A stretch of DNA of 64,000 nt from Psychrobacter immobilis (GCF_904846285.1 NZ_CAJHAD010000001.1:372001-436000), one strand, 5' to 3'; shown: positions 38,715 through 48,781, counted from the first letter of the stretch. Notes: generated by a model not told the origin, from the letters alone. Made by a program: numbers and translations.

Positions 38715-38730
38715 AATTTGTATACAAATT
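38715..38730. promoter_or_regulatory. Candidate GntR-type operator over a -35 box
   Basis: AATTTGTATACAAATT is a perfect 16-bp palindrome overlapping TTGACA (38729-38734), which with TATCAA 16 bp on could drive the L,D-transpeptidase gene. The TTGTATACAA core resembles sites described for FCD-type GntR repressors. No GntR gene lies in the window. Confidence 0.45.
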
Positions 38731-38800
38731 GACATAGTCTTTTGCTATCTTATCAAAGATGGTTTTATCAATTAACGCTTAATTTTAAGAAGCAAATGCT

Positions 38801-39364
38801 ATGTCTTTTTTTAATATAAATAATAAATATTCACATTGGTTATTTATCGTCATAGGTTTTAGCCTCTCTATCATTACTAGCACGAGTGTCATTGCTGCTG
38901 AGAGTACTTCAGAGAACAAACAAGCTATGCCGAAAAGTATGATGATTGATAAAGTCTTTGTCGATAAATCCGCTCGCACCCTGCAGTTGCTAAGTGATGA
39001 TAAAGTGATCAAATCTTATCACATTGCGCTCGGTGGTAATCCTATTGGACATAAGCAACAACAAGGCGATCAACGTACACCTGTTGGCAACTATATACTT
39101 GATTATAAAAATGAAAAATCTGGATATTACCGTTCTATTCACGTCAGTTATCCCAACGCGGCGGATAAAGCCCGCGCCAAATCGCGAGGCGTCAGTGCTG
39201 GTGGTGATATCATGATTCATGGACAGAAAAACGGCTTTGGTGCATTTGGCATACTGAACCAACAACGCGATTGGACAGAAGGCTGTATGGCAGTGACCAA
39301 TGATGAGATGGATGAAATCATGGCTGCGGTAAAGATTGGCACCGCGATCGAAATTGTAGAATAA
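38801..39364 (+). CDS. L,D-transpeptidase (YkuD domain)
   Basis: 187 residues. A hydrophobic N-terminal segment (HWLFIVIGFSLSIITS) acts as signal or anchor, so the domain is periplasmic. The YkuD fold shows IHGQKNGFG and the catalytic cysteine in DWTEGCMAV, matching HxxG and S/G-x-GC-M/R-V. The enzyme makes 3-3 cross-links in peptidoglycan or attaches proteins to it; which of the two cannot be told. A palindrome and a likely promoter lie upstream. Confidence 0.9.
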   Translation: MSFFNINNKYSHWLFIVIGFSLSIITSTSVIAAESTSENKQAMPKSMMIDKVFVDKSARTLQLLSDDKVIKSYHIALGGNPIGHKQQQGDQRTPVGNYILDYKNEKSGYYRSIHVSYPNAADKARAKSRGVSAGGDIMIHGQKNGFGAFGILNQQRDWTEGCMAVTNDEMDEIMAAVKIGTAIEIVE

Positions 39365-39838
39365 ATACCTTGTTAGCGTATTCTCATTTAGCTCATATAT
39401 AACCTATAGTTTACTTTTATAGATATTTTATAAACTTCAAATGCATGCTGTTTTATAGTATTTTCTATTGGTTTAATCATACTCTAAAATATATCTTTCT
39501 CTTTTTACACACACTCAAAAATTCCTATCTTTTCTTTTCTATATTCCCTTGAAATCTCTCATAAATGTGCCTATTAATGCTTTATCGTCATATCATTGTT
39601 ATAAGTAAGGTTTATTTTAATAAGTTGATATTTCAGCGCTGTGTATTGGCTTCTTAACTGATAGGAATTGACATTCATAAGCCTGTAATAATTATTTATT
39701 AAAGTTAAATTAACATTGAAATATTACTCAATAAACCCGATATAGATAACAACGAAAAGCTTACGGCATCTTAATACTTATAAAAAGCCGCAGCTACTAT
39801 CAGATATAAATTATTATCAATTATAAGAGGACAAAAAT
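39365..39838. other. Gene-free AT-rich stretch before clpB
   Basis: 474 bp. No reading frame or RNA gene is convincing. The one notable element is the heat-shock promoter-like sequence at 39548-39577. The remainder is AT-rich without clear repeats. Confidence 0.6.
39548..39577 (+). promoter_or_regulatory. clpB: Heat-shock (sigma-32-like) promoter of clpB
   Basis: CTTGAAA (39548-39554) and CCTATTAA (39570-39577) are 15 bp apart. The sigma-32 consensus is CTTGAAA and CCCCAT-T with 11-15 bp between. The leader to the clpB ATG would be about 250 nt. Confidence 0.5.
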
Positions 39839-42436
39839 ATGAGATTTGAGAAATTTACCCAAAAACTGCAATCGGCGATTCAAGAGGCACAAAGTTTGGC
39901 ACTAGGTCGCGACCACACAGGTATTGACCCTGTGCATTTGCTTGCGGTATTACTGCAAGATGAGTCTAACTTATCTATCTGTCAGCAAGCCGGCGCGTCT
40001 ATCCCTGCGCTAAAAAATGGCGTGGCAAAAGCGCTTGAGAATCAAGCAACGATTAGCGAGCCAACAGGCGACGTTAATTTAAACCCCAATTCAGTTAAAA
40101 TTCTGAACTTGGCAGATCGTCAAGCACAAAAAGAAGGCGATGATTTTATCGCCACTGAATGGGTGATGTTGGCGCTCGCTGAACAAGGCGACACTAAAAA
40201 GATATTTGAAAGTGCTGGTGTGACCGCAAGTAAGTTAAAAGCCGTGATTGAGCAATTGCGAGGTGATGACACAGTGGACAATCAAAATGCCGAAGATCAG
40301 CGTGATGCGCTGAATAAATATACGATTAATTTAACTGAACAGGCGGAACTTGGTAAGCTTGACCCTGTGATTGGTCGTGACGAAGAGATTCGCCGTACCA
40401 TTCAGGTATTGTCACGTCGTACCAAAAACAACCCAGTGCTCATCGGTGAGCCAGGCGTTGGTAAAACCGCTATTGTTGAGGGCTTGGCACAGAAAATTAT
40501 CAGTGGTGAGGTGCCAGAAGGTTTACGCCATAAAGAAGTATTGTCGTTAGATTTGGGCTCTTTGATTGCGGGTGCCAAATTCCGTGGTGAGTTTGAAGAG
40601 CGCCTCAAAGCGGTACTCAGCGAATTATCAAAGCAAGAAGGCAATATCATTCTATTTATCGATGAGCTACATACCTTGGTCGGTGCCGGTAAAGCGGATG
40701 GTGCGATGGACGCTGGTAATATGCTAAAACCTGCGCTGGCTCGTGGTGAATTACATTGCGTCGGTGCAACGACTCTAGATGAGTATCGCCAATATATCGA
40801 AAAAGATGCCGCGCTTGAGCGTCGTTTCCAAAAAGTGCTGGTCGATGAACCAACAGTTGAAGATACTATTGCAATTTTGCGTGGTCTAAAAGACCGTTAT
40901 GAGCTGCACCATGGTGTCGTTATTCAAGATAGCGCGATTATAGCGGCAGCGCGCATGAGCCATCGTTATATTACCGATCGCAAACTACCAGATAAAGCGA
41001 TTGACCTAATTGATGAAGCGGCAAGTCGTTTGCGCATGGAGATGGACAGTAAACCTGAAGCCTTAGGTAAGCTCGATAGTCGCCGTATTCAGCTGAAAAT
41101 GCAGCGCGAAGTGCTCAAAAATGAAGAGGATGCGGGCGCGCAAGCAGAGCTTAAAATACTAGATGCTCAGATCGAAGAGTTAGAGAAGGAATACGCGGAT
41201 CTTAATGAGATTTGGCAGGCCGAAAAAGCGTTAGTTGAAGGCAGTAAACAGCATAAAGAAAACTTGGATAAAGCACGTATTCAGTTAGAGAAAGCCAGTC
41301 GAGAAGGCGATTATGCAGAGATGTCTCGATTACAATATGGTGTGATACCTGAGCTTGAAAAACAAATTGCCGAGATTGATTCGGCAGAGCAAAAAGAGCA
41401 AGCTGGCGAGCCAATCACTGTAAAATTGCTGCGCAATAAAGTCACCGATCATGAAATCGCTGAGGTCGTGGCGGCTGCGACTGGTATTCCAGTGAATAAA
41501 ATGATGCAAGGCGAGCGTGACAAGATGATAGCGATGGAAGAAAAACTTCATGAGCGTGTCATCGGTCAAGATGAAGCGGTCGAGGCGGTCGCCAATGCGG
41601 TACGCCGTAGTCGTGCGGGCTTATCGGATCCAAATCGCCCTTCAGGTTCGTTTTTATTCTTAGGACCAACGGGTGTTGGTAAAACAGAGCTAACCAAATC
41701 ACTGGCGAACTTCTTGTTTGATAGTGAGGATGCGATTGTCCGTATCGACATGAGTGAGTATATGGAGAAGCATAGCGTCAGTCGTTTGGTGGGTGCGCCT
41801 CCAGGTTATGTTGGTTATGAAGAAGGCGGTGCATTAACTGAGGCCGTACGCCGTAAGCCTTATAGTGTAATTTTGTTTGATGAGGTTGAAAAAGCACACC
41901 CTGATGTGTTCAATATCTTGCTACAAGTATTGGACGATGGTCGCTTAACGGATTCGCAAGGTCGCGTGGTTGACTTCAAAAACACCGTTATCATCATGAC
42001 CAGTAACTTGGGCTCGCACAAAATCCAAGAAATGGTCGGCGAAAGCTACGAGAGTATTAAAGCTGAGGTTATGGAATCGGTTGGACAGCATTTCCGCCCT
42101 GAATTTGTCAACCGTATCGACGAAATTGTGGTATTCCATCCGCTCGGTATGTCGCAGATGTCTGGTATTGCGGCGATTCAGTTGGATCGCTTGCGTCAGC
42201 GCTTGCAGGAGCGGGAACTCGATATCGAGCTATCAGCCGATGCGATGAACAAGCTGGTGGCAGTGGGTTACGATCCTGTGTATGGTGCGCGTCCACTAAA
42301 ACGCGCTATCCAACAAGAAATTGAAAACCCATTATCATTGAAATTATTAGCGGGTGATTTTGTCGCTGGCGATATCATCAAAGTCGATGTTGGCGCTGAT
42401 GATAAGCTGACCTTTGATAAGCTTAGAATGAGCTAA
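39839..42436 (+). CDS. clpB: ATP-dependent disaggregase ClpB
   Basis: 865 residues, the usual length, with AAGAGGAC before the ATG. Two AAA+ modules are visible: the first with GEPGVGKT and [16 protein letters not shown], the second with [10 protein letters not shown] and [17 protein letters not shown]. The long coiled-coil middle domain sits between them at about residues 400-530. ClpB works with DnaK to pull proteins out of aggregates after heat or other stress. A heat-shock-like promoter lies 250 bp upstream. Terminator at 42500-42543. Confidence 0.98.
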   Translation: MRFEKFTQKLQSAIQEAQSLALGRDHTGIDPVHLLAVLLQDESNLSICQQAGASIPALKNGVAKALENQATISEPTGDVNLNPNSVKILNLADRQAQKEGDDFIATEWVMLALAEQGDTKKIFESAGVTASKLKAVIEQLRGDDTVDNQNAEDQRDALNKYTINLTEQAELGKLDPVIGRDEEIRRTIQVLSRRTKNNPVLIGEPGVGKTAIVEGLAQKIISGEVPEGLRHKEVLSLDLGSLIAGAKFRGEFEERLKAVLSELSKQEGNIILFIDELHTLVGAGKADGAMDAGNMLKPALARGELHCVGATTLDEYRQYIEKDAALERRFQKVLVDEPTVEDTIAILRGLKDRYELHHGVVIQDSAIIAAARMSHRYITDRKLPDKAIDLIDEAASRLRMEMDSKPEALGKLDSRRIQLKMQREVLKNEEDAGAQAELKILDAQIEELEKEYADLNEIWQAEKALVEGSKQHKENLDKARIQLEKASREGDYAEMSRLQYGVIPELEKQIAEIDSAEQKEQAGEPITVKLLRNKVTDHEIAEVVAAATGIPVNKMMQGERDKMIAMEEKLHERVIGQDEAVEAVANAVRRSRAGLSDPNRPSGSFLFLGPTGVGKTELTKSLANFLFDSEDAIVRIDMSEYMEKHSVSRLVGAPPGYVGYEEGGALTEAVRRKPYSVILFDEVEKAHPDVFNILLQVLDDGRLTDSQGRVVDFKNTVIIMTSNLGSHKIQEMVGESYESIKAEVMESVGQHFRPEFVNRIDEIVVFHPLGMSQMSGIAAIQLDRLRQRLQERELDIELSADAMNKLVAVGYDPVYGARPLKRAIQQEIENPLSLKLLAGDFVAGDIIKVDVGADDKLTFDKLRMS

Positions 42437-42499
42437 TAGTAAACGCTAAATGACTGTCACTAAACGACTGTCGCTAAATGACGGTTATGGTTTAAAACC

Positions 42500-42543
42500 A
42501 ACCCCTTACTTGCCTATTTTTATGGTAAGTAAGGGGTTTTTTT
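42500..42543 (+). terminator. Intrinsic terminator of clpB
   Basis: AACCCCTTACTT pairs perfectly with AAGTAAGGGGTT over a 15-nt loop and is followed by T's. 64 bp after the clpB stop. Confidence 0.9.
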
Positions 42544-42641
42544 GTGCGCCATTATTATTTACCGTTTGCCTGTATTGATTATGGTATAAATAATGATAGT
42601 GCAGATAAGAATACGACAAAATTAAGGGAGATGACATCAGG

Positions 42642-43898
42642 ATGATGACCAATAAAAAACAGACAAATACGCCATTACTATTATCGTTACTCATGACGTC
42701 ACTACTGTTTAATGCCTCTGCGTGCTCCAATCCTTCAGCCGTCAATACCGATACCGATCTGACAGAATATAAACAAGGACAAGCTGAGGCTAATAAATCA
42801 GTAGCAAGCACTGAAAAACCTGCCTTTGCAACCGAGTCTATCGCTACCTTTAATGAACCTTGGGCAATGACCGCATTACCTACTGTTAAGGATAAAGCGG
42901 CCAAACTGCTGGTGACCCAAAAAACAGGCGAGCTTTTGATTGTTGATACGGTAACAGGAATGAAAACAGCCGTGACTGGTATTCCAAAAGTGGCTTATGG
43001 CGGGCAGGGCGGACTTGGCGATATTATCCTTGCACCAGATTTTGCTACTTCTAGTAATATCTATATCAGCTATGTCGAAGCAGGTAAGGGCGCTGATAGT
43101 AATAAATTTGGTGCACAAGTTATCAAGGCCAAGCTGTCAGGATTGGATACTGACGCGCCAAGCTTACAAGCCATAACGCCAATTTGGGAGCAATTTCCAA
43201 AACTAAAAGGACAAGGGCACTTTAGTCATCGCTTGCTCTTCTCACCTGATGGCAAGTATTTATATATCAGCTCAGGTGAGCGCCAAGAAAAAACGCCTGC
43301 GCAGGACATGAGTGTAAATCTGGGCAAAATTATTAGATTAAATCCTGATGGCTCAGCGCCAGCCGACAATCCATTTGCGAAAGATACCAGTGATACGAGC
43401 ATTGCCACCCAATTTTGGACCATCGGGCATCGTAATGTACTTGGTATGGCTTTCGATGAAAAAGGTAGGCTCTGGGCGCACGAAATGGGGCCGCGCGGCG
43501 GTGATGAATTTAATCTCATTGAAAAAGGCAATAATTATGGCTGGCCAATCGTCTCGAATGGTCGTAATTATACAGGGACGGATATCCCTGACCACGATAC
43601 GCGTCCTGATTTTGCAGCGCCTAAAATTACTTGGACGCCCGTCATATCACCTTCTGCCATGAGTATTTATGAAGCTGGTAAATACAATGACTTTCCAGCG
43701 TGGCAAGGCAACGCACTCATCAGTGGCTTATCATCAAAGGCGCTCATCGTAGTGAGTTTTGATAAAAATAACGGAGCGGCAGAACGCTATCGCTATGATA
43801 TGGGTGAGCGTATTCGTGGGGTCTTAAACGTCGATGGGCAAGTGTGGTTATTAGAAGATGGCGCTAATGGTAGGCTGCTACGATTATTACCCAATTAG
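42642..43898 (+). CDS. PQQ-dependent sugar dehydrogenase family lipoprotein
   Basis: 418 residues. The signal ends with the lipobox-like NASAC (Cys ~28), which lacks the usual leucine at -3. The six-bladed beta-propeller fold is indicated by MTALPTVKDKAAKLLVTQK, HFSHRLLFSPDG, the calcium/PQQ region EMGPRGGDEFNLIEKGNNYG and QVWLLEDGANGRLLRLL at the end. Homologues of the YliI/Asd type oxidise aldose sugars with PQQ in the periplasm. No PQQ synthesis genes are nearby, so the cofactor may come from outside. Confidence 0.85.
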   Translation: MMTNKKQTNTPLLLSLLMTSLLFNASACSNPSAVNTDTDLTEYKQGQAEANKSVASTEKPAFATESIATFNEPWAMTALPTVKDKAAKLLVTQKTGELLIVDTVTGMKTAVTGIPKVAYGGQGGLGDIILAPDFATSSNIYISYVEAGKGADSNKFGAQVIKAKLSGLDTDAPSLQAITPIWEQFPKLKGQGHFSHRLLFSPDGKYLYISSGERQEKTPAQDMSVNLGKIIRLNPDGSAPADNPFAKDTSDTSIATQFWTIGHRNVLGMAFDEKGRLWAHEMGPRGGDEFNLIEKGNNYGWPIVSNGRNYTGTDIPDHDTRPDFAAPKITWTPVISPSAMSIYEAGKYNDFPAWQGNALISGLSSKALIVVSFDKNNGAAERYRYDMGERIRGVLNVDGQVWLLEDGANGRLLRLLPN

Positions 43899-43927
43899 TG
43901 GATTTTCTAATAATCTGCATCATGACC

Positions 43928-43977
43928 TATATAACATGCCTTATATAACGCGCTCTATATAACAGGAGGTATATAAA
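43928..43977. repeat. Four TATATAA repeats at exact 14-bp spacing
   Basis: TATATAAC begins at 43928, 43942 and 43956, and TATATAAA at 43970. The 14-bp period is exact while the intervening bases differ. It lies in the 263-bp gap before the first BCCT gene, about 185 bp from its start. Confidence 0.7.
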
Positions 43978-44161
43978 TAGCGAGCTAAACAATCTAACTA
44001 AAATAATCGCTTAGCATCTCTAAATCCAACCTTAATAGAGCCTTAAAACAGCCAATCAACTTGTGACTAAAAAATGTTTTTATCGAGTTTATTTGGTAGT
44101 TAATTGATAATTAAGGGTTAGTTTGTTAAGGTAACCTTTCTTAAATATAAGGTTTTAGCGA

Positions 44162-45811
44162 ATGAACGACATAAAAATAAGTAAGCTCGGCCCATTTCCA
44201 CGGGTAAATAAACCTGTGTTTATCACCTCAAGTATCTTAATTGTCGGCTTTATCATTTTTGGCTCGTTATTTTCTGAAACTGCAGCCGCGCTTTTTAGTT
44301 TCTTACAGGACTTTATCGCCGAAAAATTCCGCTGGTTATTTATCATCTTATTTAACGTGGCGCTGGTGTTTTGTATTTACCTTGCTGCCAGTCGCTACGG
44401 CGATATTCGCTTAGGTAAACAAACAGAGCGAGCGCAATATAGCTTGTTTTCATGGATTGCGATGCTTTTTTCGGCGGGTATCGGGATTGGATTGGTCTAT
44501 TGGGGCACAGCAGAGCCTTTGTACCACTTTATGGCGCCTCCCATTGGTGAGGGACAGACTGTAGAGTCGGCCAAGCAAGCGATGAATCTGTCATTTTTAC
44601 ATTGGGGGCTGCATGCGTGGGCGATTTATACCGTCGTTGCTTTGTCGTTAGCCTATTTTCACTTCCGCCGTGGTCTGCCGTTATCGATTCGCTCAACCTT
44701 GTATCCCATCCTTGGACAAAAGATCTATGGTAAATGGGGACATACCGTCGATATTTTGGCGGTATTTGGCACGATGTTTGGCGTCGTGACGTCTTTAGGT
44801 CTTGGGGTTATGCAGATTAACTCGGGTCTAGAAGGCTTGTTTGGTATCCCTAATACCTTGACCGTACAGTTTATTATCATTGTTTTTGTGACTTCATTGG
44901 CTTGTGGCTCGCTAATGTTAGGTCTTGATAAAGGTATTAAGCGCCTCAGTGATATCAATATGGGGCTGACCGGTATTCTATTAGCCTTTATGGTGATTTT
45001 GGGTCCCACGTTATTTATCTTTGACAGCTTTATTGAAAATATTGGTAACTATCTGGCAAACATCGTCACGTTATCGACGTGGAGCGAAGCTTATAGTGGC
45101 ACTGATTGGCAAAGCGCTTGGACGATATTTTATTGGGCATGGTGGGTCAGTTGGTCACCGTTTGTCGGCGTGTTTATCGCGCGTATCAGCCGTGGTCGTA
45201 CCATTCGCGAGTTCGTATTTGGCGTGCTGCTTATCCCTATGACGATATTGTTTTTCTGGTTTACAGCTTTTGGTGGCGTTGCCATTCAGATGGAGCTGCT
45301 AGCCGCTATCAGTCCTGATTTGGTCAGCCCAGGATTGGTCGCCGCGGTGCAAGCCGATACGGGTAGTGCTATTTTTAAATTGGTTGAATACTATCCATTT
45401 ACCAAACCCATCACCTTATTAATTGTGGTGATGATTGTCCTTTGGTTTGTGACATCATCAGATTCGGCCAGTTTTGTCATCGACATGTTGACCGCTGGTG
45501 GTGATACCAATCCACCTAAAATTCAGCGTTTATTTTGGGCAATTATGCAGGGCGTGATTGCGGCAATTTTATTAGCAGCAGGTGGTTTAGGCGCATTACA
45601 AGCGGCGGCCATCGTGGCAGGATTGCCGTTTGCTTTGGTTATATTTGTGATGATGTATGCGCTATTACGTGGCATGAGTCGCGACCGTCTTATCTTATAT
45701 CGCAACCAGCAGCGTTACATTACTGACGAGTCAGCCGACCATAATTCGGCCAATGAGTTCGTTGATGAAGAGCTATTAAAAGGCCCGCCTAAAATTGCGA
45801 AAGGTGATTGA
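44162..45811 (+). CDS. BCCT family transporter
   Basis: 549 residues with about 12 hydrophobic segments. The hallmark motifs GIGIGLVYWGTAEPLYHF and WAWWVSWSPFVGVFIARIS identify the betaine/choline/carnitine transporter family. The C-terminal cytoplasmic tail is short (ESADHNSANEF to the end), without the long osmosensing tail of BetP. It would import a quaternary ammonium compatible solute with sodium or protons. A close paralogue follows 222 bp downstream; a terminator lies between them. Confidence 0.93.
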   Translation: MNDIKISKLGPFPRVNKPVFITSSILIVGFIIFGSLFSETAAALFSFLQDFIAEKFRWLFIILFNVALVFCIYLAASRYGDIRLGKQTERAQYSLFSWIAMLFSAGIGIGLVYWGTAEPLYHFMAPPIGEGQTVESAKQAMNLSFLHWGLHAWAIYTVVALSLAYFHFRRGLPLSIRSTLYPILGQKIYGKWGHTVDILAVFGTMFGVVTSLGLGVMQINSGLEGLFGIPNTLTVQFIIIVFVTSLACGSLMLGLDKGIKRLSDINMGLTGILLAFMVILGPTLFIFDSFIENIGNYLANIVTLSTWSEAYSGTDWQSAWTIFYWAWWVSWSPFVGVFIARISRGRTIREFVFGVLLIPMTILFFWFTAFGGVAIQMELLAAISPDLVSPGLVAAVQADTGSAIFKLVEYYPFTKPITLLIVVMIVLWFVTSSDSASFVIDMLTAGGDTNPPKIQRLFWAIMQGVIAAILLAAGGLGALQAAAIVAGLPFALVIFVMMYALLRGMSRDRLILYRNQQRYITDESADHNSANEFVDEELLKGPPKIAKGD

Positions 45812-45908
45812 TAGGCTACGCATAGCAAGTTTAAAAGCATTTTTATTAAACTAATCATGTAGTTAGCTACTATAAGTTTTACTTAAAAAAATATAATAAT
45901 TGTCATTT

Positions 45909-45944
45909 AAAATCCTAAGATGCATCGTTATCTTAGGATTTTTT
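45909..45944 (+). terminator. Intrinsic terminator between the BCCT genes
   Basis: AAAATCCTAAGAT pairs with ATCTTAGGATTTT over an 8-nt loop, followed by T's. It suggests that the two transporter genes are separately transcribed. Confidence 0.9.
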
Positions 45945-46033
45945 CATTTTTATCATTAACAGATGACTGGCCCGATTTGATAGTTTGTAGATATCTTGTT
46001 AAGGTTGGCGTCCTAAAAAATTGAGACGACTGA

Positions 46034-47689
46034 ATGGATCACGTTAAAGTTGGCCGATTGGGCCCTTTTCCACGGGTAAGTAGACCTGTTTTTTTAACCT
46101 CAGCGATTTTAATCCTCGCGTTTATTATTTTCGGTGCCTTTTTTAATGAATTAGCAACCGAAGTGTTTGGCCAAGCGAAGGCATTTGTATCGATGCGCTT
46201 TGGTTGGTTTTTTATCATGGTGGTCAACTTAACGTTGGTGATGAGTATCTATCTGATATTTAGCCGCTATGGCGATATTAGGCTCGGTCACCAGAACGAG
46301 AACCCAGAATACAATCTGGTGTCTTGGATTGGCATGCTATTTTCCGCAGGTATCGGTATTGGCTTGCTCTATTGGGGTACGGCTGAGCCGCTATATCACT
46401 TTATGGCGCCGCCGTTAGGTGAGCCTGAAAGTGTTGCCGCCGCTAAGCAAGCGATGAACATCTCGTTCTTGCATTATGGTCTGCATGTCTGGGCACTCTA
46501 TGGCATGGTGGCATTATCCTTGGCGTATTTTCATTATCGCCGTGGTCTGCCGTTGGCGATTCGCTCAACCCTATATCCGTTAATTGGCAAAAAAATCTAC
46601 GGCCCTATGGGTCATACGGTCGATACACTGGCAGTCTTTGGTACCATGTTTGGTGTGGTGACGACATTAGGTCTTGGGGTACTACAGATTAACTCGGGGC
46701 TTGAGAGTTTATTTGGTATTCCAAATAACATCACCGTGCAAATTATCTTGATTGCCTTTATCACTATGCTGGCAGGATTGTCGCTATTAATGGGACTTGA
46801 TAAAGGGATTAAGCGCTTAAGTGATATCAATATTTTCTTCACCATTGTGCTATTAAGCTTTGTCATTATTTTGGGTCCAACCCAGTTTATTTTTAACAGT
46901 TTCTTTGAGAATATTGGCAATTATCTGCATCAAGTGATTCCACTTGGTCTGTGGACAGAGTCTTATGAAGGGGAAGCCAACTGGCAGTCGTCTTGGACGG
47001 TGTTCTACTGGGCTTGGTGGATTAGCTGGTCACCATTCGTTGGCGTGTTCGTTGCCCGTATTTCTCGTGGTCGTACCATTCGCGAGTTTATCCTAGGGGT
47101 GTTATTAATCCCGATTACTATTTTATTCTTATGGTTCACCGCCTTTGGTGGTTCAACCGTTCATATGGAACTGATGGCAGCGGTTGACCCAAATATCGCA
47201 AGACCAGGACTGGTTGAAGCAGTGCGAGCAGATACTGGTAGTGCTATCTTTAAATTGATGGAGTCGTATCCGCTGACCGCAGCACTAAACGGACTTATCG
47301 TGGTGATGATTGTACTTTGGTTTGTCACCTCATCAGATTCTGCCAGTTTTGTCATTGATATGCTGACCTCGGGCGGTGACACCAACCCACCGAAAATCCA
47401 GCGGTTATTCTGGGCGGGCACAGAAGGCGTGATAGCGGCGGTGCTATTAGCCGCAGGCGGTTTGGGTGCGCTACAAGCCGCTTCTATCGTCTCTGGCCTT
47501 CCATTTGCCGTGGTCATTGTCATTATGATGTATTCATTACTGCGGGGCTTGAGCCGTGATAGATTGATACTTTATCGTAATCAGCAGTGGTTTATCACTG
47601 AAGAATCGGCTGAGCACAACTCCGCCAATGAGTTCCGTGATGAAGAGTTATTGACGGGACCGCCGAGCATTAAGAAAATTGATGAGTAA
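46034..47689 (+). CDS. BCCT family transporter, paralogue of the preceding gene
   Basis: 551 residues, closely similar to the first BCCT protein along its whole length, including the beginning (GRLGPFPRVSRPVFLTSA) and the end (EESAEHNSANEFRDEELL). The family motifs GIGIGLLYWGTAEPLYHF and WAWWISWSPFVGVFVARIS are intact. It is the product of a tandem duplication. Differences concentrate in hydrophobic segments, so substrate range may differ. A terminator at 47748-47776 ends it. Confidence 0.93.
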   Translation: MDHVKVGRLGPFPRVSRPVFLTSAILILAFIIFGAFFNELATEVFGQAKAFVSMRFGWFFIMVVNLTLVMSIYLIFSRYGDIRLGHQNENPEYNLVSWIGMLFSAGIGIGLLYWGTAEPLYHFMAPPLGEPESVAAAKQAMNISFLHYGLHVWALYGMVALSLAYFHYRRGLPLAIRSTLYPLIGKKIYGPMGHTVDTLAVFGTMFGVVTTLGLGVLQINSGLESLFGIPNNITVQIILIAFITMLAGLSLLMGLDKGIKRLSDINIFFTIVLLSFVIILGPTQFIFNSFFENIGNYLHQVIPLGLWTESYEGEANWQSSWTVFYWAWWISWSPFVGVFVARISRGRTIREFILGVLLIPITILFLWFTAFGGSTVHMELMAAVDPNIARPGLVEAVRADTGSAIFKLMESYPLTAALNGLIVVMIVLWFVTSSDSASFVIDMLTSGGDTNPPKIQRLFWAGTEGVIAAVLLAAGGLGALQAASIVSGLPFAVVIVIMMYSLLRGLSRDRLILYRNQQWFITEESAEHNSANEFRDEELLTGPPSIKKIDE

Positions 47690-47747
47690 CTATTTAGATA
47701 ACTCAAAAATTTAATTTTCTGAAAAATGCTAATAGTTCATAATGTGA

Positions 47748-47776
47748 AAAATCCCAGTTTTTGAGCTGGGATTTTC
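47748..47776. terminator. Intrinsic terminator
   Basis: AAAATCCCAG pairs with CTGGGATTTT over an 8-nt loop. It separates the second BCCT gene from a convergent lipoprotein gene and has A's and T's on both sides. Confidence 0.85.
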
Positions 47777-47850
47777 TATTAGCGTTTAATAATGTATTGG
47801 TATTTAGCGAATGATAGATATTTAACAATATGATTTCGAAATTATTACTG

Positions 47851-48213
47851 TTATAAACATTCGCCTTTTACATAGCTAATTGCCTCAGGCGTGCTACAAG
47901 CTGAGCAAGCATTGCCAGCGGTACGATAGCTTGTTACTGAGCCGACTTGAGTTTTTACGCAGACCGGATCGTATTGCGCCGTACACATGGTTTTTTCAGG
48001 GTTAAAGGTTGGACACTGGGCAACGATTCCTTTGGGAAGCTGACTGGTGTTAGAAGCGGGCGGCTGAATAGGTGTGCTATCAGGCATAGGGTTTGAGTTA
48101 GGGCTGATATTATTACAACCTGCTAAACCAAGTGTAAAAGTTATGGTGAGTGATAGGGCGAGGGTAGAAGGCTTTAATAAAGATAGCAATGGTTTAGATA
48201 GAGCGCTCATCAT
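47851..48213 (-). CDS. Lipoprotein with a Kazal-like domain
   Basis: 120 residues with AAGGATATTT before the ATG. The lipobox LAGC (Cys ~33) marks a lipoprotein. The mature chain begins with a proline- and asparagine-rich linker, then has a cysteine pattern (CTAQYDPVCV, SYRTAGNACSAC, VKGECL) that resembles a Kazal serine-protease inhibitor domain, where C-x-Y-x-PVC precedes an aromatic and a further CxxC. Bacterial lipoproteins of this type are thought to protect against host or environmental proteases. The similarity is from pattern only. Confidence 0.7.
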   Translation of the reverse strand: MMSALSKPLLSLLKPSTLALSLTITFTLGLAGCNNISPNSNPMPDSTPIQPPASNTSQLPKGIVAQCPTFNPEKTMCTAQYDPVCVKTQVGSVTSYRTAGNACSACSTPEAISYVKGECL

Positions 48214-48335
48214 AAATATCCTTATACAGTTTTTGTTATTTGTTTTGTATTAAACGCCAGTTTTTAACAAAAAGCAAATGCACAACTGAGTTTTCAATTC
48301 GCTACTCATATTTAATAAGCGCAGTATTAGAACAA

Positions 48336-48365
48336 TAAAAAACCCAAGCTTATAAGGCTTGGGTT
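48336..48365 (-). terminator. Intrinsic terminator of the DUF3144 gene
   Basis: On the minus strand AACCCAAGC pairs with GCTTGGGTT over a short loop, followed by TTTTTATTG. It lies 48 bp past the stop at 48413. Confidence 0.85.
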
Positions 48366-48412
48366 ATTTATGTTACTTCTTAATAAAATTCTTGAATAAG
48401 ATTTTAGAAAGC

Positions 48413-48781
48413 TTACTGTGCAGGTTTATCATCTTTATTAAGCTGTACATACTTATCAAAATTTTGTGCGTAGTCAGTCAAGTTATCGCTTAGCATTTGG
48501 CGATATTGTTTGGTATAAAACTCAACGATATCGTCTTTTTCTTTGGCGAAATCATCACCCTTTACAAAGCCAATCGAGGCAACTGACGCACTATAGCGTG
48601 CCGCCGCATAAAGCAGTGACGCGCCTACTTGACCTGAATGTGCTTCAGGGCCTAGTTGACTGTTTGCAACGCCAATAATCGCATCAGCACGCTGATAAAA
48701 GGCTTGCATCTCAGGGGTGATTTCAAGAGCGGCATCAATATCGTCATTTTGGGCATTGTTTGGCATATTGTCTTGAGACAT
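48413..48781 (-). CDS. DUF3144 domain-containing protein
   Basis: 122 residues, AGGAG before the ATG. FYQRADAIIGVANSQ and GASLLYAAARYSASVAS match DUF3144, a small cytoplasmic helical family of unknown function common in gammaproteobacteria. Acidic overall, no membrane segment. It stands alone with its own terminator. Confidence 0.8.
   Translation of the reverse strand: MSQDNMPNNAQNDDIDAALEITPEMQAFYQRADAIIGVANSQLGPEAHSGQVGASLLYAAARYSASVASIGFVKGDDFAKEKDDIVEFYTKQYRQMLSDNLTDYAQNFDKYVQLNKDDKPAQ

Noticed and set aside
42506-42904. 132-codon open frame on the minus strand
   Set aside because: It overlaps the clpB terminator and the beginning of the PQQ-type dehydrogenase gene, with no recognisable product.
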